Positions 28,952 through 38,288 of a stretch of 64,000 nucleotides of DNA are shown piece after piece (the stretch's first letter is position 1; each line of letters starts with the position of its first letter). The notes beneath the pieces are model-generated. The model saw only the letters and a program-made list of their open reading frames with translations. It was not told the DNA's origin and did no database searches. The DNA is from Acidimicrobiales bacterium (lineage in GTDB: Bacteria; Actinomycetota; Acidimicrobiia; Acidimicrobiales; SZUA-35), in the NCBI GenBank assembly GCA_024638815.1, contig JAHEJM010000004.1, positions 31,325-95,324 of the forward strand. The letters are read 5' to 3'. The translations under genes were made by a program, and so were the position numbers.

Positions 28952-30817
28952 TCACGTCGGGTCGGTGTTCATCTCCCAGCGCTCGGGCGAGCGCCACAGG
29001 GCCGACGCCGTCAGATTCCGGATCGAATGCATTTCGACCGGTAGCAGGTCGTAGAGTCTGAGGAACAGCTCCTCGTGGTCCAGCAGCTCCTGATTCCACT
29101 CCGCTCGGTCGACCGACATGGCCTTGTGGAAGTCGGCCTCGCTGAAGTCCTCCAGGCCCTTCCAGTTGATGTCCTGATGGCGAGGCATCCAACCCAGTGG
29201 GCTCTCGATGGCCACCGCCTTACCGTGAGAGCGTTCCACGATCCACTGCAGGATGCGCATGTTCTCGCCGAAGCCGGGCCAGACGAAGTTGCCCTCGGCA
29301 TCACGCCGGAACCAGTTGACCCCGAAGATGCGGGGCGGGTTCTGGATGCGGCGGCCGAAGTCGAGCCAGTGGTTGATGTAGGAGCCCATGTGGTAGCCGG
29401 CGAAGGGCAACATGGCGAACGGGTCGCGGCGTACCACACCCTGTTGGCCGAAGGCGGCGGCCGTGGTCTCCGAGCCCATGGTGGCGGCCAGATAGGTGCC
29501 GTAGGCCCAGTTGAAGGCCTGGACCACCAGCGGCATGGTACCCGAGCGGCGACCACCGAAGATGAAGGCGTTGACGGGCACCCCCTTGGGGTCGTCCCAT
29601 AGTGGGTCGATCACCGGGTTTTGAATGGCAGGGGCCGTGAATCGGGCGTTGGGATGGGCCGCCTTGGTGTCGGACTCCGGCGTCCAGTCGTTGCCCTGCC
29701 AGTCGATGGCGTGAGCCGGTGGATCGCCGTCCATGCCCTCCCACCACACGTCGCCATCGTCGGTCAGGGCCACGTTGGTGAAGATGCTGTTGGCTTTGAT
29801 GGTGTCCATGGCCGACGGGTTGGTCTCGTACGAGGTGCCGGGGGCGACACCGAAGTAGCCGGCCTCGGGGTTGATGGCGTACAGCTTGCCGTCGGAGCCC
29901 GGTTTGATCCAGGCGATGTCGTCGCCGATCGTGGTGACCTTCCAGCCCTCGTCGGCGAAGGCCTGGGGCGGCACGATCATGGCGAAATTGGTCTTGCCGC
30001 AGGCCGAGGGGAAGGCGGCGGCCACGTAGGTCTTTGCACCGCCGGGATCGGTTACGCCCATGATCAGCATGTGCTCGGCCAGCCAGCCGTCGTCTCGGGC
30101 CATGGTGGAGGCGATGCGCAGGGCCAGGCACTTCTTGCCCAGCAGAGCGTTACCCCCGTAGCCCGAACCGTAGCTCCAGATCGACCGCTCCTCCGGGAAG
30201 TGCACGATGTACTTCTCATCGGGGTTGCAGGGCCAGACCACATCCCCCTCGCCGTCGGCCAACGGGGCGCCGATCGAGTGCATGCAGGGAACGAAGAACG
30301 CATCGGTGCCCAGTACGTCGTACACCGGATTGCCCATGCGGGTCATCAGTTTCATGTTGACCACGACGTAGGGCGAATCGGTGAGTTCCACCCCGAGCTG
30401 GGCTATCTCGGAGCCCAGCGGACCCATGGAGAATGGGATCACGTACATGGTCCGACCCTTCATGGAGCCGTCGAACTTCTCGCTCAACAGCTGCTTCATC
30501 TCGGTCGGGTCCATCCAGTTGTTGGTGGGGCCGGCGTCCTGTTCGGTCCGGCTGCAGATGTAGGTGCGCCCCTCGACCCGGGCCACATCGCTGGGGTCGG
30601 TTCGGGCCAGGTAGCTGTTGGGTCGGAGGTCGTCGTTCAGGCGGATGAAGGTCCGGGCGTCGACCAGCTCCTGACAGAGACGGTCGTACTCCTCGTCGCT
30701 GCCGTCACACCATACGATCTGGTCGGGTTGGCAGAGCTCGGCCATTTCGGCCACCCAGCTCTTGAGTCCTTCGTGCTGCACAATCTCGGGGGCATCCATA
30801 CTCCGATTGTTACACAT
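28952..30817 (-). CDS. pckG: phosphoenolpyruvate carboxykinase (GTP)
   Basis: A 621-residue cytosolic enzyme converting oxaloacetate and GTP to PEP and CO2 (gluconeogenesis, or anaplerosis in reverse). The GTP-type signature [12 protein letters not shown] (P-loop, reactive cysteine in ACGKT) is near residue 271, the metal/kinase-2 region [12 protein letters not shown] near residue 297, and the substrate motif [21 protein letters not shown] split across residues 488-510. Length is normal. Two in-frame ATGs (30817 and 30799) are possible; the first is given. It is convergent with the LLM remnant, 5 bases apart. Confidence 0.96.
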   Translation of the reverse strand: MCNNRSMDAPEIVQHEGLKSWVAEMAELCQPDQIVWCDGSDEEYDRLCQELVDARTFIRLNDDLRPNSYLARTDPSDVARVEGRTYICSRTEQDAGPTNNWMDPTEMKQLLSEKFDGSMKGRTMYVIPFSMGPLGSEIAQLGVELTDSPYVVVNMKLMTRMGNPVYDVLGTDAFFVPCMHSIGAPLADGEGDVVWPCNPDEKYIVHFPEERSIWSYGSGYGGNALLGKKCLALRIASTMARDDGWLAEHMLIMGVTDPGGAKTYVAAAFPSACGKTNFAMIVPPQAFADEGWKVTTIGDDIAWIKPGSDGKLYAINPEAGYFGVAPGTSYETNPSAMDTIKANSIFTNVALTDDGDVWWEGMDGDPPAHAIDWQGNDWTPESDTKAAHPNARFTAPAIQNPVIDPLWDDPKGVPVNAFIFGGRRSGTMPLVVQAFNWAYGTYLAATMGSETTAAAFGQQGVVRRDPFAMLPFAGYHMGSYINHWLDFGRRIQNPPRIFGVNWFRRDAEGNFVWPGFGENMRILQWIVERSHGKAVAIESPLGWMPRHQDINWKGLEDFSEADFHKAMSVDRAEWNQELLDHEELFLRLYDLLPVEMHSIRNLTASALWRSPERWEMNTDPT

Positions 30818-30912
30818 CTCGACACTGTCGCGTGACCTTGGAGGCCGGGGAACCTGTTAGTTCCGTCACGTCGGACTGGTTTCGAGGTGCGAGGCGGATC
30901 GACGATGGTCGC

Positions 30913-33297
30913 TCAGGCCCGGATGTGTACGGTTTCGCCCCTGCCGATGGTCCGTACGTCGCCGTCGAGCCGGACCGGCACCGGGCCGTCGCTCAGCACG
31001 GTGACGTCGCACTCGTTGCCGCTGACCGTCACCTCCACCCGTTGACCGTGACGGAGCAGTCGGAACCTGACCGAGTGCCAGAACGACGGAAGTCGAGGCT
31101 CGAAGGCCAGGCACCCGTCATGATCGTTCATTCCGGCGAAGCCCCGTACGATGGCGGCCCACACCCCGCCGGCATTGGCCACGTGCACGCCGTCGGCGGT
31201 GTTGCCGTGGGTATCGGCCAGGTCGAGGTACAACGACTGGTTGAAATAGTCGGCGGCCAGATCGGGATAGCCGGCGTCGGCGGCGGCGATGGACTGGATG
31301 CAGGCCGACAGCGAGGAGTCGCCGGTGGTGAGGGGATCGTAGTAGTCGAAGTTGCGACGTCGCTTGTCCCGCGTGAAGGCATTGCCCCTCAGGACCATGG
31401 CCAGCACGACGTCGGCCTGTTTGAGGACCTGATGGCGGTAGATGACCAGGGGGTGGAAATGGAGCAGCAGGGGATACTTCGCGGACGGGGTGTTGGCGAA
31501 ATCCCACGGCTTGAGATCGAGGAAGTCGGCGTCCTGAGGGTTGATACCAAGCTCCTCGTCATAGGCCAGGAACATGGCGTCGGCCGCCCGTTCCCACCGA
31601 TCGACCTCGATCTCCTCCAGTCCGGTGTTGCGCACCAGAGCCTGGTAGGCCTCGGGGCTCTGCTGCCGCAATCGGCGGATCACGGTGGTGGCGTAGCGCA
31701 GATTGAACCGGGCCATGACGTTGGTGTACAGGTTGTCATTGACCACCGTGGTGTACTCGTCGGGGCCGGTGACGCCATGGATGTGAAAGGTTCGGTCGCC
31801 GTGGTTGGAGTAGAACCCGAGGTCCTCCCACAACCGGGCCGTCTCGACCAGTATCTCCGCTCCCTCCTGGGCCATGAAATCCTGGTCGTCGGTGGCCGAC
31901 TCGTAGCTTTCGATGGCGTAGGCAATGGAGGCGTTGATGTGGTATTGGGCCGTGCCGGCGGCGTAGTAGGCCGAGGCCTCTTCGCCGTTGATGGTGCGCC
32001 ATGGATAGAGGGCCCCCCGCTGGCTCAACTCACTGGCCCGGACACGGGCGTCGTCAAGCATCTTCCATCGGAAGCGGAGCAGCTTTCGGGCCGCCTCCGG
32101 GTTGGCGTAGGACAGGAAGGGAACCACGTAGGCTTCGGTATCCCAGAAGTAATGGCCGTCGTAGCCGCCGCCGGTCACGGCCTTGGCCGACACCCCCTGC
32201 TCATGGGTTCGGGCCGACGCCTGGGCCAGCTGGAACAGGTTCCAGCGAACCGCCTGTTGAGCGGCGTCGTCGCCCTCGATCACGATGTCGCTATGGTCCC
32301 AGTACTCATCGAGCCAGGCCTCCTGCTCGGCATAGAGGGCCGCCACACCGGTCGAACAGGCCCGGTCGATGGTCCGGTTGCACCGATCGGCCAGCTCGGG
32401 GGCGGGAATACCTCTGGAGGTGTGGTAGGTGACGAACTTGGTGATGGTGATCGGCGCTTCCGGCTCGGCCCGAATGGTGAACACGGACTTGGCCAAATCC
32501 TCGTCGACCTCGGTTTCCACTTCCCAGGCGTTGGCCGTCTCGAGCTGGTGTCGATAGGCGCAGGCGATGGTCATTCTGCTGTTCACGCATTGGTAGCCCA
32601 GCGTCACCTCCCCGCCCTGGCCCAGATCGGGATCATGGCGTTGGAGTTTGGGCACCAGAACCCGACGGTCGAACTTGCGGGCCTGCCGGGGATCCATCCC
32701 CTCACCCAGGGCCGCCGACTTGACGTGATACTCGTCTTCGCCATCCTGGCGGTTCAGAAGTTGGGATGACACCACAACCGGGGCCGAGTCGTCGAGCAGG
32801 GTCACCTCGAATCGGAGCACGGCGACATGGCGGTGAACCAGGCTGATCATGCGTTCTGATCGAACCTTGACTCGTTTGCCGGCCGGGGTGCGCCAGATCA
32901 GCTCCCGGTACGATCGACCGGAGCGAAAGCTGATGGCCCGCTCGTAGAAGTCCAGATCGGCCTCCCGCAGCAGCAGGGGCTCGTCGTCGACATAGAGCTT
33001 CAGCAGCTTGGCGTCGGGTACGTTGACGATGGTCTGGCCCGTCTTGGCGAAGGCCACGGCGCTCTCGGCGTGGTGGATGGGCCAGGTCTCGTGGAAACCG
33101 TTGAGGTAGGTGCCGTGGGTGTAGGCTTCCCGGCCTTCGCTCGGGTTCGCTCTCATGCCGATGTAGCCGTTGCCGTTGGCGAACAGGGTCTCGGTGGTAC
33201 CCATGTCGTGGTGATCGAAGCTTGTCTCCACCAGCCGCCACGGATCGACGGGGAACCGGTGGCGGGGGATCGCACTGGCGGTTGGCCGGATTTTCAT
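30913..33297 (-). CDS. glycoside hydrolase family 65 disaccharide phosphorylase
   Basis: A 794-residue GH65 protein (maltose, trehalose or kojibiose phosphorylase type). It has the N-terminal beta-sandwich (TETLFANGNGYIGMRANPSEG near residue 34), the (alpha/alpha)6 barrel with KAVTGGGYDGHYFWDTEAYV near residue 365, the catalytic glutamate in HGVTGPDEYTTVVNDN near residue 500, and a small C-terminal domain. These enzymes use phosphate to split alpha-glucosides into beta-glucose 1-phosphate and a sugar. The usual beta-phosphoglucomutase partner is not next to it. Substrate cannot be read from sequence; maltose and trehalose are the leading candidates. Confidence 0.9.
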   Translation of the reverse strand: MKIRPTASAIPRHRFPVDPWRLVETSFDHHDMGTTETLFANGNGYIGMRANPSEGREAYTHGTYLNGFHETWPIHHAESAVAFAKTGQTIVNVPDAKLLKLYVDDEPLLLREADLDFYERAISFRSGRSYRELIWRTPAGKRVKVRSERMISLVHRHVAVLRFEVTLLDDSAPVVVSSQLLNRQDGEDEYHVKSAALGEGMDPRQARKFDRRVLVPKLQRHDPDLGQGGEVTLGYQCVNSRMTIACAYRHQLETANAWEVETEVDEDLAKSVFTIRAEPEAPITITKFVTYHTSRGIPAPELADRCNRTIDRACSTGVAALYAEQEAWLDEYWDHSDIVIEGDDAAQQAVRWNLFQLAQASARTHEQGVSAKAVTGGGYDGHYFWDTEAYVVPFLSYANPEAARKLLRFRWKMLDDARVRASELSQRGALYPWRTINGEEASAYYAAGTAQYHINASIAYAIESYESATDDQDFMAQEGAEILVETARLWEDLGFYSNHGDRTFHIHGVTGPDEYTTVVNDNLYTNVMARFNLRYATTVIRRLRQQSPEAYQALVRNTGLEEIEVDRWERAADAMFLAYDEELGINPQDADFLDLKPWDFANTPSAKYPLLLHFHPLVIYRHQVLKQADVVLAMVLRGNAFTRDKRRRNFDYYDPLTTGDSSLSACIQSIAAADAGYPDLAADYFNQSLYLDLADTHGNTADGVHVANAGGVWAAIVRGFAGMNDHDGCLAFEPRLPSFWHSVRFRLLRHGQRVEVTVSGNECDVTVLSDGPVPVRLDGDVRTIGRGETVHIRA

Positions 33298-33426
33298 GGC
33301 CCGGATTGTAGGCGTTCAACGGGCAAGACGGTTCGACGCTGCCAAACGTCCGGCTTTCCGTGCCGGGGTGGTCATGGCCCACGGAGCGTAGCCCCGCACC
33401 ACTAGCCTGGATGATCCGTACCCTGG

Positions 33427-34881
33427 ATGACCAATGAACCCCGACGGCCCCGAGAACACGGCGACATGAAGAAGTACCATCTGCGCACCTACGGCTGCCA
33501 AATGAACGAGCACGACTCGGAGCGCATCGCCGGCCTGCTCGAACGCGACGGCTATGCCGCCACCGACTCGGCCGATGATGCCGATGTGGTGGTGCTCAAC
33601 ACCTGCTGCATTCGGGAGAACGCCGACAACAAGCTGTATGGGGCTCTGGGCAACCTGAAACAGCTCAAGGACGACAAGCCCGATCTGCAGATCATGGTCG
33701 GGGGATGCCTGGCCCAGAAGGACCGTGAACTCATCCAGCAGCGGGCCGGCCATGTCGACGTGGTCTTCGGCACCCACAACGTGCACCGGGCCCTCGACCT
33801 GCTTGAGGCGGCCCGGGCCGACGGTCCGGTGGTGGAGATCTGGGAGGAGGCCATGGCCGGCGAGGCCGACGCCTTTCCCTCGGCCCTGCCGGCCAAGCGT
33901 GAGACGGACTACGCCGGCTGGCTCACCATCCAGATCGGGTGCGACAACTCGTGTGCCTTCTGTATCGTGCCCTCGGTCCGGGGCCGTGAGATCAGTCGAA
34001 CCATGGATGACATCGTGGCCGAAGCCCGGGCCCTTGCCGCTGACGGCGTCACCGAGATCACGCTGCTGGGCCAGAACGTCAACTCCTATGGCCGAGATCT
34101 GGCTCGGGCCGCCCGCCAGGCCGGCGAGCAGGTTCGTATCCGGCCCATGTTCGGTGACCTGCTGGGTCGAGTCGGCTCGGTGGATGGAATCCGCCGGGTC
34201 CGGTTCACCAGCCCCCACCCCAAGGACATGACGCCTGACGTGTTCGAGGCCATGGCCGAGGTCGACACCGTGGTGCCCCACCTCCACTTCCCCCTTCAGT
34301 CGGGCTCCGACGGCATCCTGGCCGCCATGCATCGGGGCTACACAGCCCGTCGCTATCTGGAGAAGCTGGCCGAGGCCCGAACCACCATCGACGATCTGGC
34401 CGTCTCCACCGACATCATCGTCGGCTTCCCGGGCGAGACCGAGGACGACTTCGCCCAGACCCTGGCCGTGGCCGCCGAGGCCGAGTTCGACGGCGCCTAC
34501 ACCTTCGTGTTCTCGCCCCGACCCGGCACCGAGGCGGCCGACATGGTCGATCGCTTCTGTGATCCGGCCGAGGTCCGGGACCGCTACGCCCGGCTGCGAA
34601 CCGTGATCGAGCGATCGGCCCTGGCCAAATACCGGGCCCGCATCGGTCGGACCGAGGAGGTGGTGGTCGAGGGCCCGTCCAAGAAGGACCCGACGGTGCT
34701 GACCGGCCGCACCGCCCAGAACAAGTTGGTCCATTTCCCGTCCGAGCCCATCAAGCCCGGCACCTATGCCACCGTCACGGTGACCGATGCCGCCCATCAG
34801 TACCTGCTGGGACGGCTCGAGCAGGTCACGGCCCGGCCCACCCACCGAACCCGTCTGGCCGTCACCGCCGTCGCCGGCTGA
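33427..34881 (+). CDS. miaB: tRNA-2-methylthio-N6-dimethylallyladenosine synthase
   Basis: A 484-residue radical SAM methylthiotransferase acting on i6A37 of tRNAs. The N-terminal UPF0004 domain has YGCQMNEHDSER near residue 21, NTCCIRENADNK near residue 58 and GGCLAQKD near residue 92; the SAM cluster motif is CDNSCAFCIVP near residue 174 and the TRAM domain is at about residues 395-460. MiaB rather than RimO is shown by the QMNxxDS motif and the CCIRENA signature. An ATG at 33466 giving MKKYHLRTYGC is an alternative start. It works with MiaA, encoded 4 kb downstream on the same strand. Confidence 0.95.
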   Translation: MTNEPRRPREHGDMKKYHLRTYGCQMNEHDSERIAGLLERDGYAATDSADDADVVVLNTCCIRENADNKLYGALGNLKQLKDDKPDLQIMVGGCLAQKDRELIQQRAGHVDVVFGTHNVHRALDLLEAARADGPVVEIWEEAMAGEADAFPSALPAKRETDYAGWLTIQIGCDNSCAFCIVPSVRGREISRTMDDIVAEARALAADGVTEITLLGQNVNSYGRDLARAARQAGEQVRIRPMFGDLLGRVGSVDGIRRVRFTSPHPKDMTPDVFEAMAEVDTVVPHLHFPLQSGSDGILAAMHRGYTARRYLEKLAEARTTIDDLAVSTDIIVGFPGETEDDFAQTLAVAAEAEFDGAYTFVFSPRPGTEAADMVDRFCDPAEVRDRYARLRTVIERSALAKYRARIGRTEEVVVEGPSKKDPTVLTGRTAQNKLVHFPSEPIKPGTYATVTVTDAAHQYLLGRLEQVTARPTHRTRLAVTAVAG

Positions 34882-34890
34882 GTGTCACCT

Positions 34891-34943
34891 GGAACTTTGA
34901 GCCGGCGACGACCTGTTTGGGGGTCGGCCGGAGCTCAAAGTTC
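34891..34943. repeat. nested palindrome family B, copy 2 (convergent gene boundary)
   Basis: Starts 10 bases after the miaB stop and ends 15 bases before the 3' end of the LysR gene. GGAACTTTGAGC (34891-34902) and GCTCAAAGTTC (34933-34943) are perfect mirrored arms; an inner CGACC/GGTCG stem encloses a short T/G-rich loop. Same architecture as copies 1 and 3. Confidence 0.85.
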
Positions 34944-34957
34944 GAGTGGCTGGTCCG

Positions 34958-35893
34958 TCAGCCACCGATGTGGGCCGAACGCCTGATCAGGTCGAGCAGC
35001 GATTCGGTGGCCGGATCCGGCGGTGAGCCGACCCGTCGGGCCATCACCAGGCGCCGGCTCAGCAGCGGCTGGGCCCGGGCTCGGGGCAATGGTGCCGGTT
35101 CGGTCTCGGCCTGAATGACCGGCAGCACGGTCCAGCCCATTCCCAACATGACCAGCTGGCGTAGCACGTCGGGCTGGTTCGACTCGGCCCTGACCCGGTA
35201 GTCGGCTCCCAGTTGTCGCAGGGCCCGGGCCACCAGTTGGCGGGTGTGGGAGGCGGCGGGAAACCCGACCCACGGACCCCAGCCCGATGGGGGGCCCGAG
35301 ATGACGGCCTTCGGCGTGTCCGGGGGAGCGTAGACGGCAAGATCCTCGGCCAACACGGTGGCGGTGGTGACGCGTTCGGCCACGGCGTCGGGCCCGGCTC
35401 GTGAGTCCGGCGGCGGCTCGACCATGACGGCGGCATCCAGCCGGCCGGCCAGGAGGTCATCCAACAACGCCCCTGACGGCGCCACCGTCAACAACAGCTC
35501 GACATCGGGCCTGCTGCGATGGAAACGACGCAGCGGCTGGGCAAAGTGGTGGACGGCGGCCACGTCGATGAGGCCGAGGCGAACCTGGCCTCGTTCGCCC
35601 TGGCGAACCGACTCGGCCCACAGCCCGAGATCGGCCGTTGTGGCCGTGATCCGTTTCGCATAGTCAAGGACCTGGTGGCCGTTGGCGGTGAGCGCCCGAC
35701 CGCGACCCCGTTGCTCGAACAAGCCAAGCCCGACCCGCCGTTCCAGCTCGGCCAGTCCTTGGCTGAGGGCCGACGGTGTCACACCGAGCCGGCCTGCGGC
35801 CTCGGCCCAGGTGTCGGTTTCGTCGATGGCCACCAGGTACTCGAGTTGCTGGGTGTTGAGCTGGAGTGCCGACGGCACAGACCTATCCTCCAT
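34958..35893 (-). CDS. LysR family transcriptional regulator
   Basis: A 311-residue LysR-type regulator. The N-terminal HTH (LNTQQLEYLVAIDETDTWAE then RLGVTPSALSQGLAELERRVG, about residues 12-50) matches the family, followed by a linker helix and a periplasmic-binding-protein-like effector domain from about residue 95. It is divergent from ino1 across a 52-base AT-rich gap with inverted repeats, so it probably regulates ino1 and itself. The inducer is unknown; inositol or a phosphorylated sugar is a guess. It is convergent with miaB. Confidence 0.9.
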   Translation of the reverse strand: MEDRSVPSALQLNTQQLEYLVAIDETDTWAEAAGRLGVTPSALSQGLAELERRVGLGLFEQRGRGRALTANGHQVLDYAKRITATTADLGLWAESVRQGERGQVRLGLIDVAAVHHFAQPLRRFHRSRPDVELLLTVAPSGALLDDLLAGRLDAAVMVEPPPDSRAGPDAVAERVTTATVLAEDLAVYAPPDTPKAVISGPPSGWGPWVGFPAASHTRQLVARALRQLGADYRVRAESNQPDVLRQLVMLGMGWTVLPVIQAETEPAPLPRARAQPLLSRRLVMARRVGSPPDPATESLLDLIRRSAHIGG

Positions 35894-35898
35894 CTAAA

Positions 35899-35934
35899 TT
35901 AAGTGATGCTTAACTATATAGCTTATTTGTTAAG
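35899..35934. promoter_or_regulatory. AT-rich operator region between LysR gene and ino1
   Basis: TTAAG-N5-CTTAA (35899-35913) is a perfect inverted repeat, and the same CTTAAC arm pairs again with GTTAAG (35909-35914 and 35929-35934). The three overlapping half sites fit LysR recognition and activation sites. The stretch is strikingly AT-rich for this genome and also contains TATATA-like promoter material. Confidence 0.6.
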
Positions 35935-35945
35935 GAAGCATTATT

Positions 35946-37274
35946 TTGGTTGGTATGGAATCAACATCTACTCCCTCATCTGCCCCTGCGGCCCCTGAGG
36001 CCGCGGCCGCAGGCATCGCCGGCCCCGCACCGGCCACCGGTACCCTCGGCGTGTTGCTGCCCGGTCTGGGTGCGGTCGCCTCCACCTTCATCGCCGGTGT
36101 GTTGGCGGCCCGAGCCGGACTGAAGCCGGTGATCGGGTCGGTCAGCCAGCTGGCCCCCCTCGAGGGCCCCGACGGCCCCCAGCCTGCCCGCCGCATCAAG
36201 GACGCCGTGCCCCTGGCCTCGCTCGACGATCTGGTCTTCGGGGGCTGGGATCCCATCTCGGCCAATGCCCTGGAGGCGGCCCGGACCGCCGGGGTGCTGA
36301 CCGAGGCCGACCTCAACCCGATCTCGAGCGAACTCGAAGGCGTGGTCGGCATGGACGCCGTGTTCGACCGGCGCTGGGTCAAACGACTGGACGGACACCG
36401 GGTCAAGCAAGCCATGGGCAAGTGGGATCAAGCCCTGGCCCTGATCGACGACATCGAACGGTTCCGGGCCGAAAACCACTGTGATCGGCTGGTCATGGTG
36501 TGGTGCGGTTCGACCGAGGCCTTTCAGCAGCCGAGCGAGGTCCACGCCACGGTGAAGGCGTTCGAGGCCGGACTCAAGGCCGACGACGACAACATCTCAC
36601 CAAGCCAGATCTACGCCTATGCCGCTCTGCAGTGCAACGTGCCGTTCGCCAACGGCGCTCCCAATCTCTCGGTCGACCTTCCCTGTATGCGGGAGCTGGC
36701 CCGGGAGCGGGGCGTGCCCATCGCCGGCAAGGACTTCAAGACCGGTCAGACCCTGATGAAGACCATCATCGCCCCCGGTCTCAAGACCCGCATGCTCGGT
36801 TTGCGGGGTTGGTACTCCACCAACATCCTCGGCAACCGGGACGGCGAGGTCCTGGATGACCCGGAGAACTTCAAGACCAAGGAATCGTCCAAACTCGGCG
36901 TGCTCGACACCATTCTCGAACCCGAGACCTACCCCGAGCTCTACGGCAACATCGACCACGTGGTCCGCATCAACTACTACCCGCCCCGGGGTGACAACAA
37001 GGAGGGGTGGGACGCCATCGACATCTTCGGATGGATGGGCTATCCCATGGAGATCAAGATCGACTTCTCGTGCCGTGACTCCATTCTGGCCGCGCCCCTG
37101 GTGCTCGATCTGGTCCTGTTCATGGATCTGGCGGCCCGGGCCGGTGCCGCCGATGTCCAGGACTGGCTGAGCTTCTACTTCAAAGCCCCGCAGTCCACCG
37201 ACGGGCCGGTGGTCAACGACATCTTCAGCCAGCTCGAGGTGCTCAAGTCCACCCTTCGAACCTGGGCTGCATAG
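35946..37274 (+). CDS. ino1: myo-inositol-1-phosphate synthase
   Basis: A 442-residue enzyme that cyclises glucose 6-phosphate to inositol 1-phosphate with NAD, supplying inositol lipids or mycothiol-type thiols. The NAD loop is GVLLPGLGAVASTFIAGV near residue 34; catalytic lysines lie in GKDFKTGQTLMKT near residue 262 and later. The motif LGNRDGEVLDD followed by FKTKESSKLGVLD resembles the eukaryotic-type enzymes (LGNNDG, F-x-S-K-E) more than the short mycobacterial type, and the length is between the two. TTG at 35946 is preceded by AAGGAAG (35932-35938) at good spacing; the ATG at 35955 is too far. Confidence 0.92.
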   Translation: MVGMESTSTPSSAPAAPEAAAAGIAGPAPATGTLGVLLPGLGAVASTFIAGVLAARAGLKPVIGSVSQLAPLEGPDGPQPARRIKDAVPLASLDDLVFGGWDPISANALEAARTAGVLTEADLNPISSELEGVVGMDAVFDRRWVKRLDGHRVKQAMGKWDQALALIDDIERFRAENHCDRLVMVWCGSTEAFQQPSEVHATVKAFEAGLKADDDNISPSQIYAYAALQCNVPFANGAPNLSVDLPCMRELARERGVPIAGKDFKTGQTLMKTIIAPGLKTRMLGLRGWYSTNILGNRDGEVLDDPENFKTKESSKLGVLDTILEPETYPELYGNIDHVVRINYYPPRGDNKEGWDAIDIFGWMGYPMEIKIDFSCRDSILAAPLVLDLVLFMDLAARAGAADVQDWLSFYFKAPQSTDGPVVNDIFSQLEVLKSTLRTWAA

Positions 37275-37394
37275 GACCGGGCGGCCGCTCGAGTCCGGCG
37301 GCCGGCCGTAGGATTCGGTAGGTTTCCCGGCCGTCGACTTGCCTTCCGGAGCCGTGTTTGCCAGGGTGGTCAGTCCCAACCAGGTAACACGTGT

Positions 37395-38246
37395 ATGTGC
37401 TCGGACTACTCACCGCATTCGGGGCCGATTGAGCCACCGACGGGTTCGGGCACCGATCGAAACTGGCTTCTGGTCCCCAGCCCGCTGCTGGGGCCGGCAA
37501 GCTGGAAACCGGTCGGTGCCGTCCTGTCCGGTCATGGTCAACCGACCTTTGTTCCCGCCACCACCATGACCACCACGGTGGACATCGACCACGTCACACC
37601 GTGGATCGACCAGATCCGGCACCAATATCGGCACCATCGCCAGGCTCGGCGGCCGCAGTCGGGTTCCAATTCGGGGACCGACGCCCCCACGGTGGTGGTG
37701 AGCCACTCGGCGGCCTGTCCCCGTACCCCACTGCTGGTCGATCGGCTGCTGGCCGACGGCTGGGACATCGAGGCCATGGTGCTGGTCGACGGTCGGTATC
37801 CCGACGGCAAGTCCTTCAGCATGTGTGAGCCCCACTTCTCCGATCTGCTCGACGGCTTGCTCCGACCTGACGACTACCTACCACCCTGGCCCCGGTGGTG
37901 GGGTTCGCTGGTGTCGGGGTTCGTGGTCGACCCGGCGGCCCGGGACGTGGTGTTCAGCGAGGCACACCCCGTTCCCCGCACCTGGTTCGACCAGGGGTGC
38001 TCGGTTCCCGAGCTGCCAGAGGGGGTGCGCCGGGGCTACCTGGCCTTCGGCCCGCTGTATCAGCAGCAGTTGGAACGGGCCCGAGCCGAGGGGTGGTTCA
38101 CCCTGACCCTCACCGGTGACCACCTCCATCAGGTGGTCCACCCCGAACCGGTGGCCGCTACCTTGATGGCCATGGTCACCTGCATGGCCGACAATCCCGG
38201 CGCCACCGGACCGGGCGCCCTGACCACGCCGTCCCGGGACGAGTAG
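37395..38246 (+). CDS. predicted alpha/beta hydrolase fold protein
   Basis: A 283-residue protein with the order of strands expected for a small alpha/beta hydrolase: LLVPSPLLGPASWKPV near residue 25 (the usual VPG-W-x-W-x-P segment), TVVVSHSAACPRTPLLVDRL near residue 98 in the nucleophile-elbow position (HSAA replaces the common GHSxG), AMVLVDGRYPDG near residue 126, and LTLTGDHLHQVVHPEPVA near residue 237 where the catalytic histidine is expected. The N-terminal 20 residues are uncertain, so the start may be later. Function unknown; it may be catalytically altered because the glycine before His-Ser is missing. Confidence 0.65.
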   Translation: MCSDYSPHSGPIEPPTGSGTDRNWLLVPSPLLGPASWKPVGAVLSGHGQPTFVPATTMTTTVDIDHVTPWIDQIRHQYRHHRQARRPQSGSNSGTDAPTVVVSHSAACPRTPLLVDRLLADGWDIEAMVLVDGRYPDGKSFSMCEPHFSDLLDGLLRPDDYLPPWPRWWGSLVSGFVVDPAARDVVFSEAHPVPRTWFDQGCSVPELPEGVRRGYLAFGPLYQQQLERARAEGWFTLTLTGDHLHQVVHPEPVAATLMAMVTCMADNPGATGPGALTTPSRDE

Positions 38247-38288
38247 TAGGATGACGCGACCTTCCCGGCTCGATGGCCTCGAGCCTCG

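Noticed and set aside
30832..32769. 645-codon open frame antisense to the GH65 gene
   Set aside because: The GH65 sense frame carries all family motifs; the antisense has none and no ribosome site.
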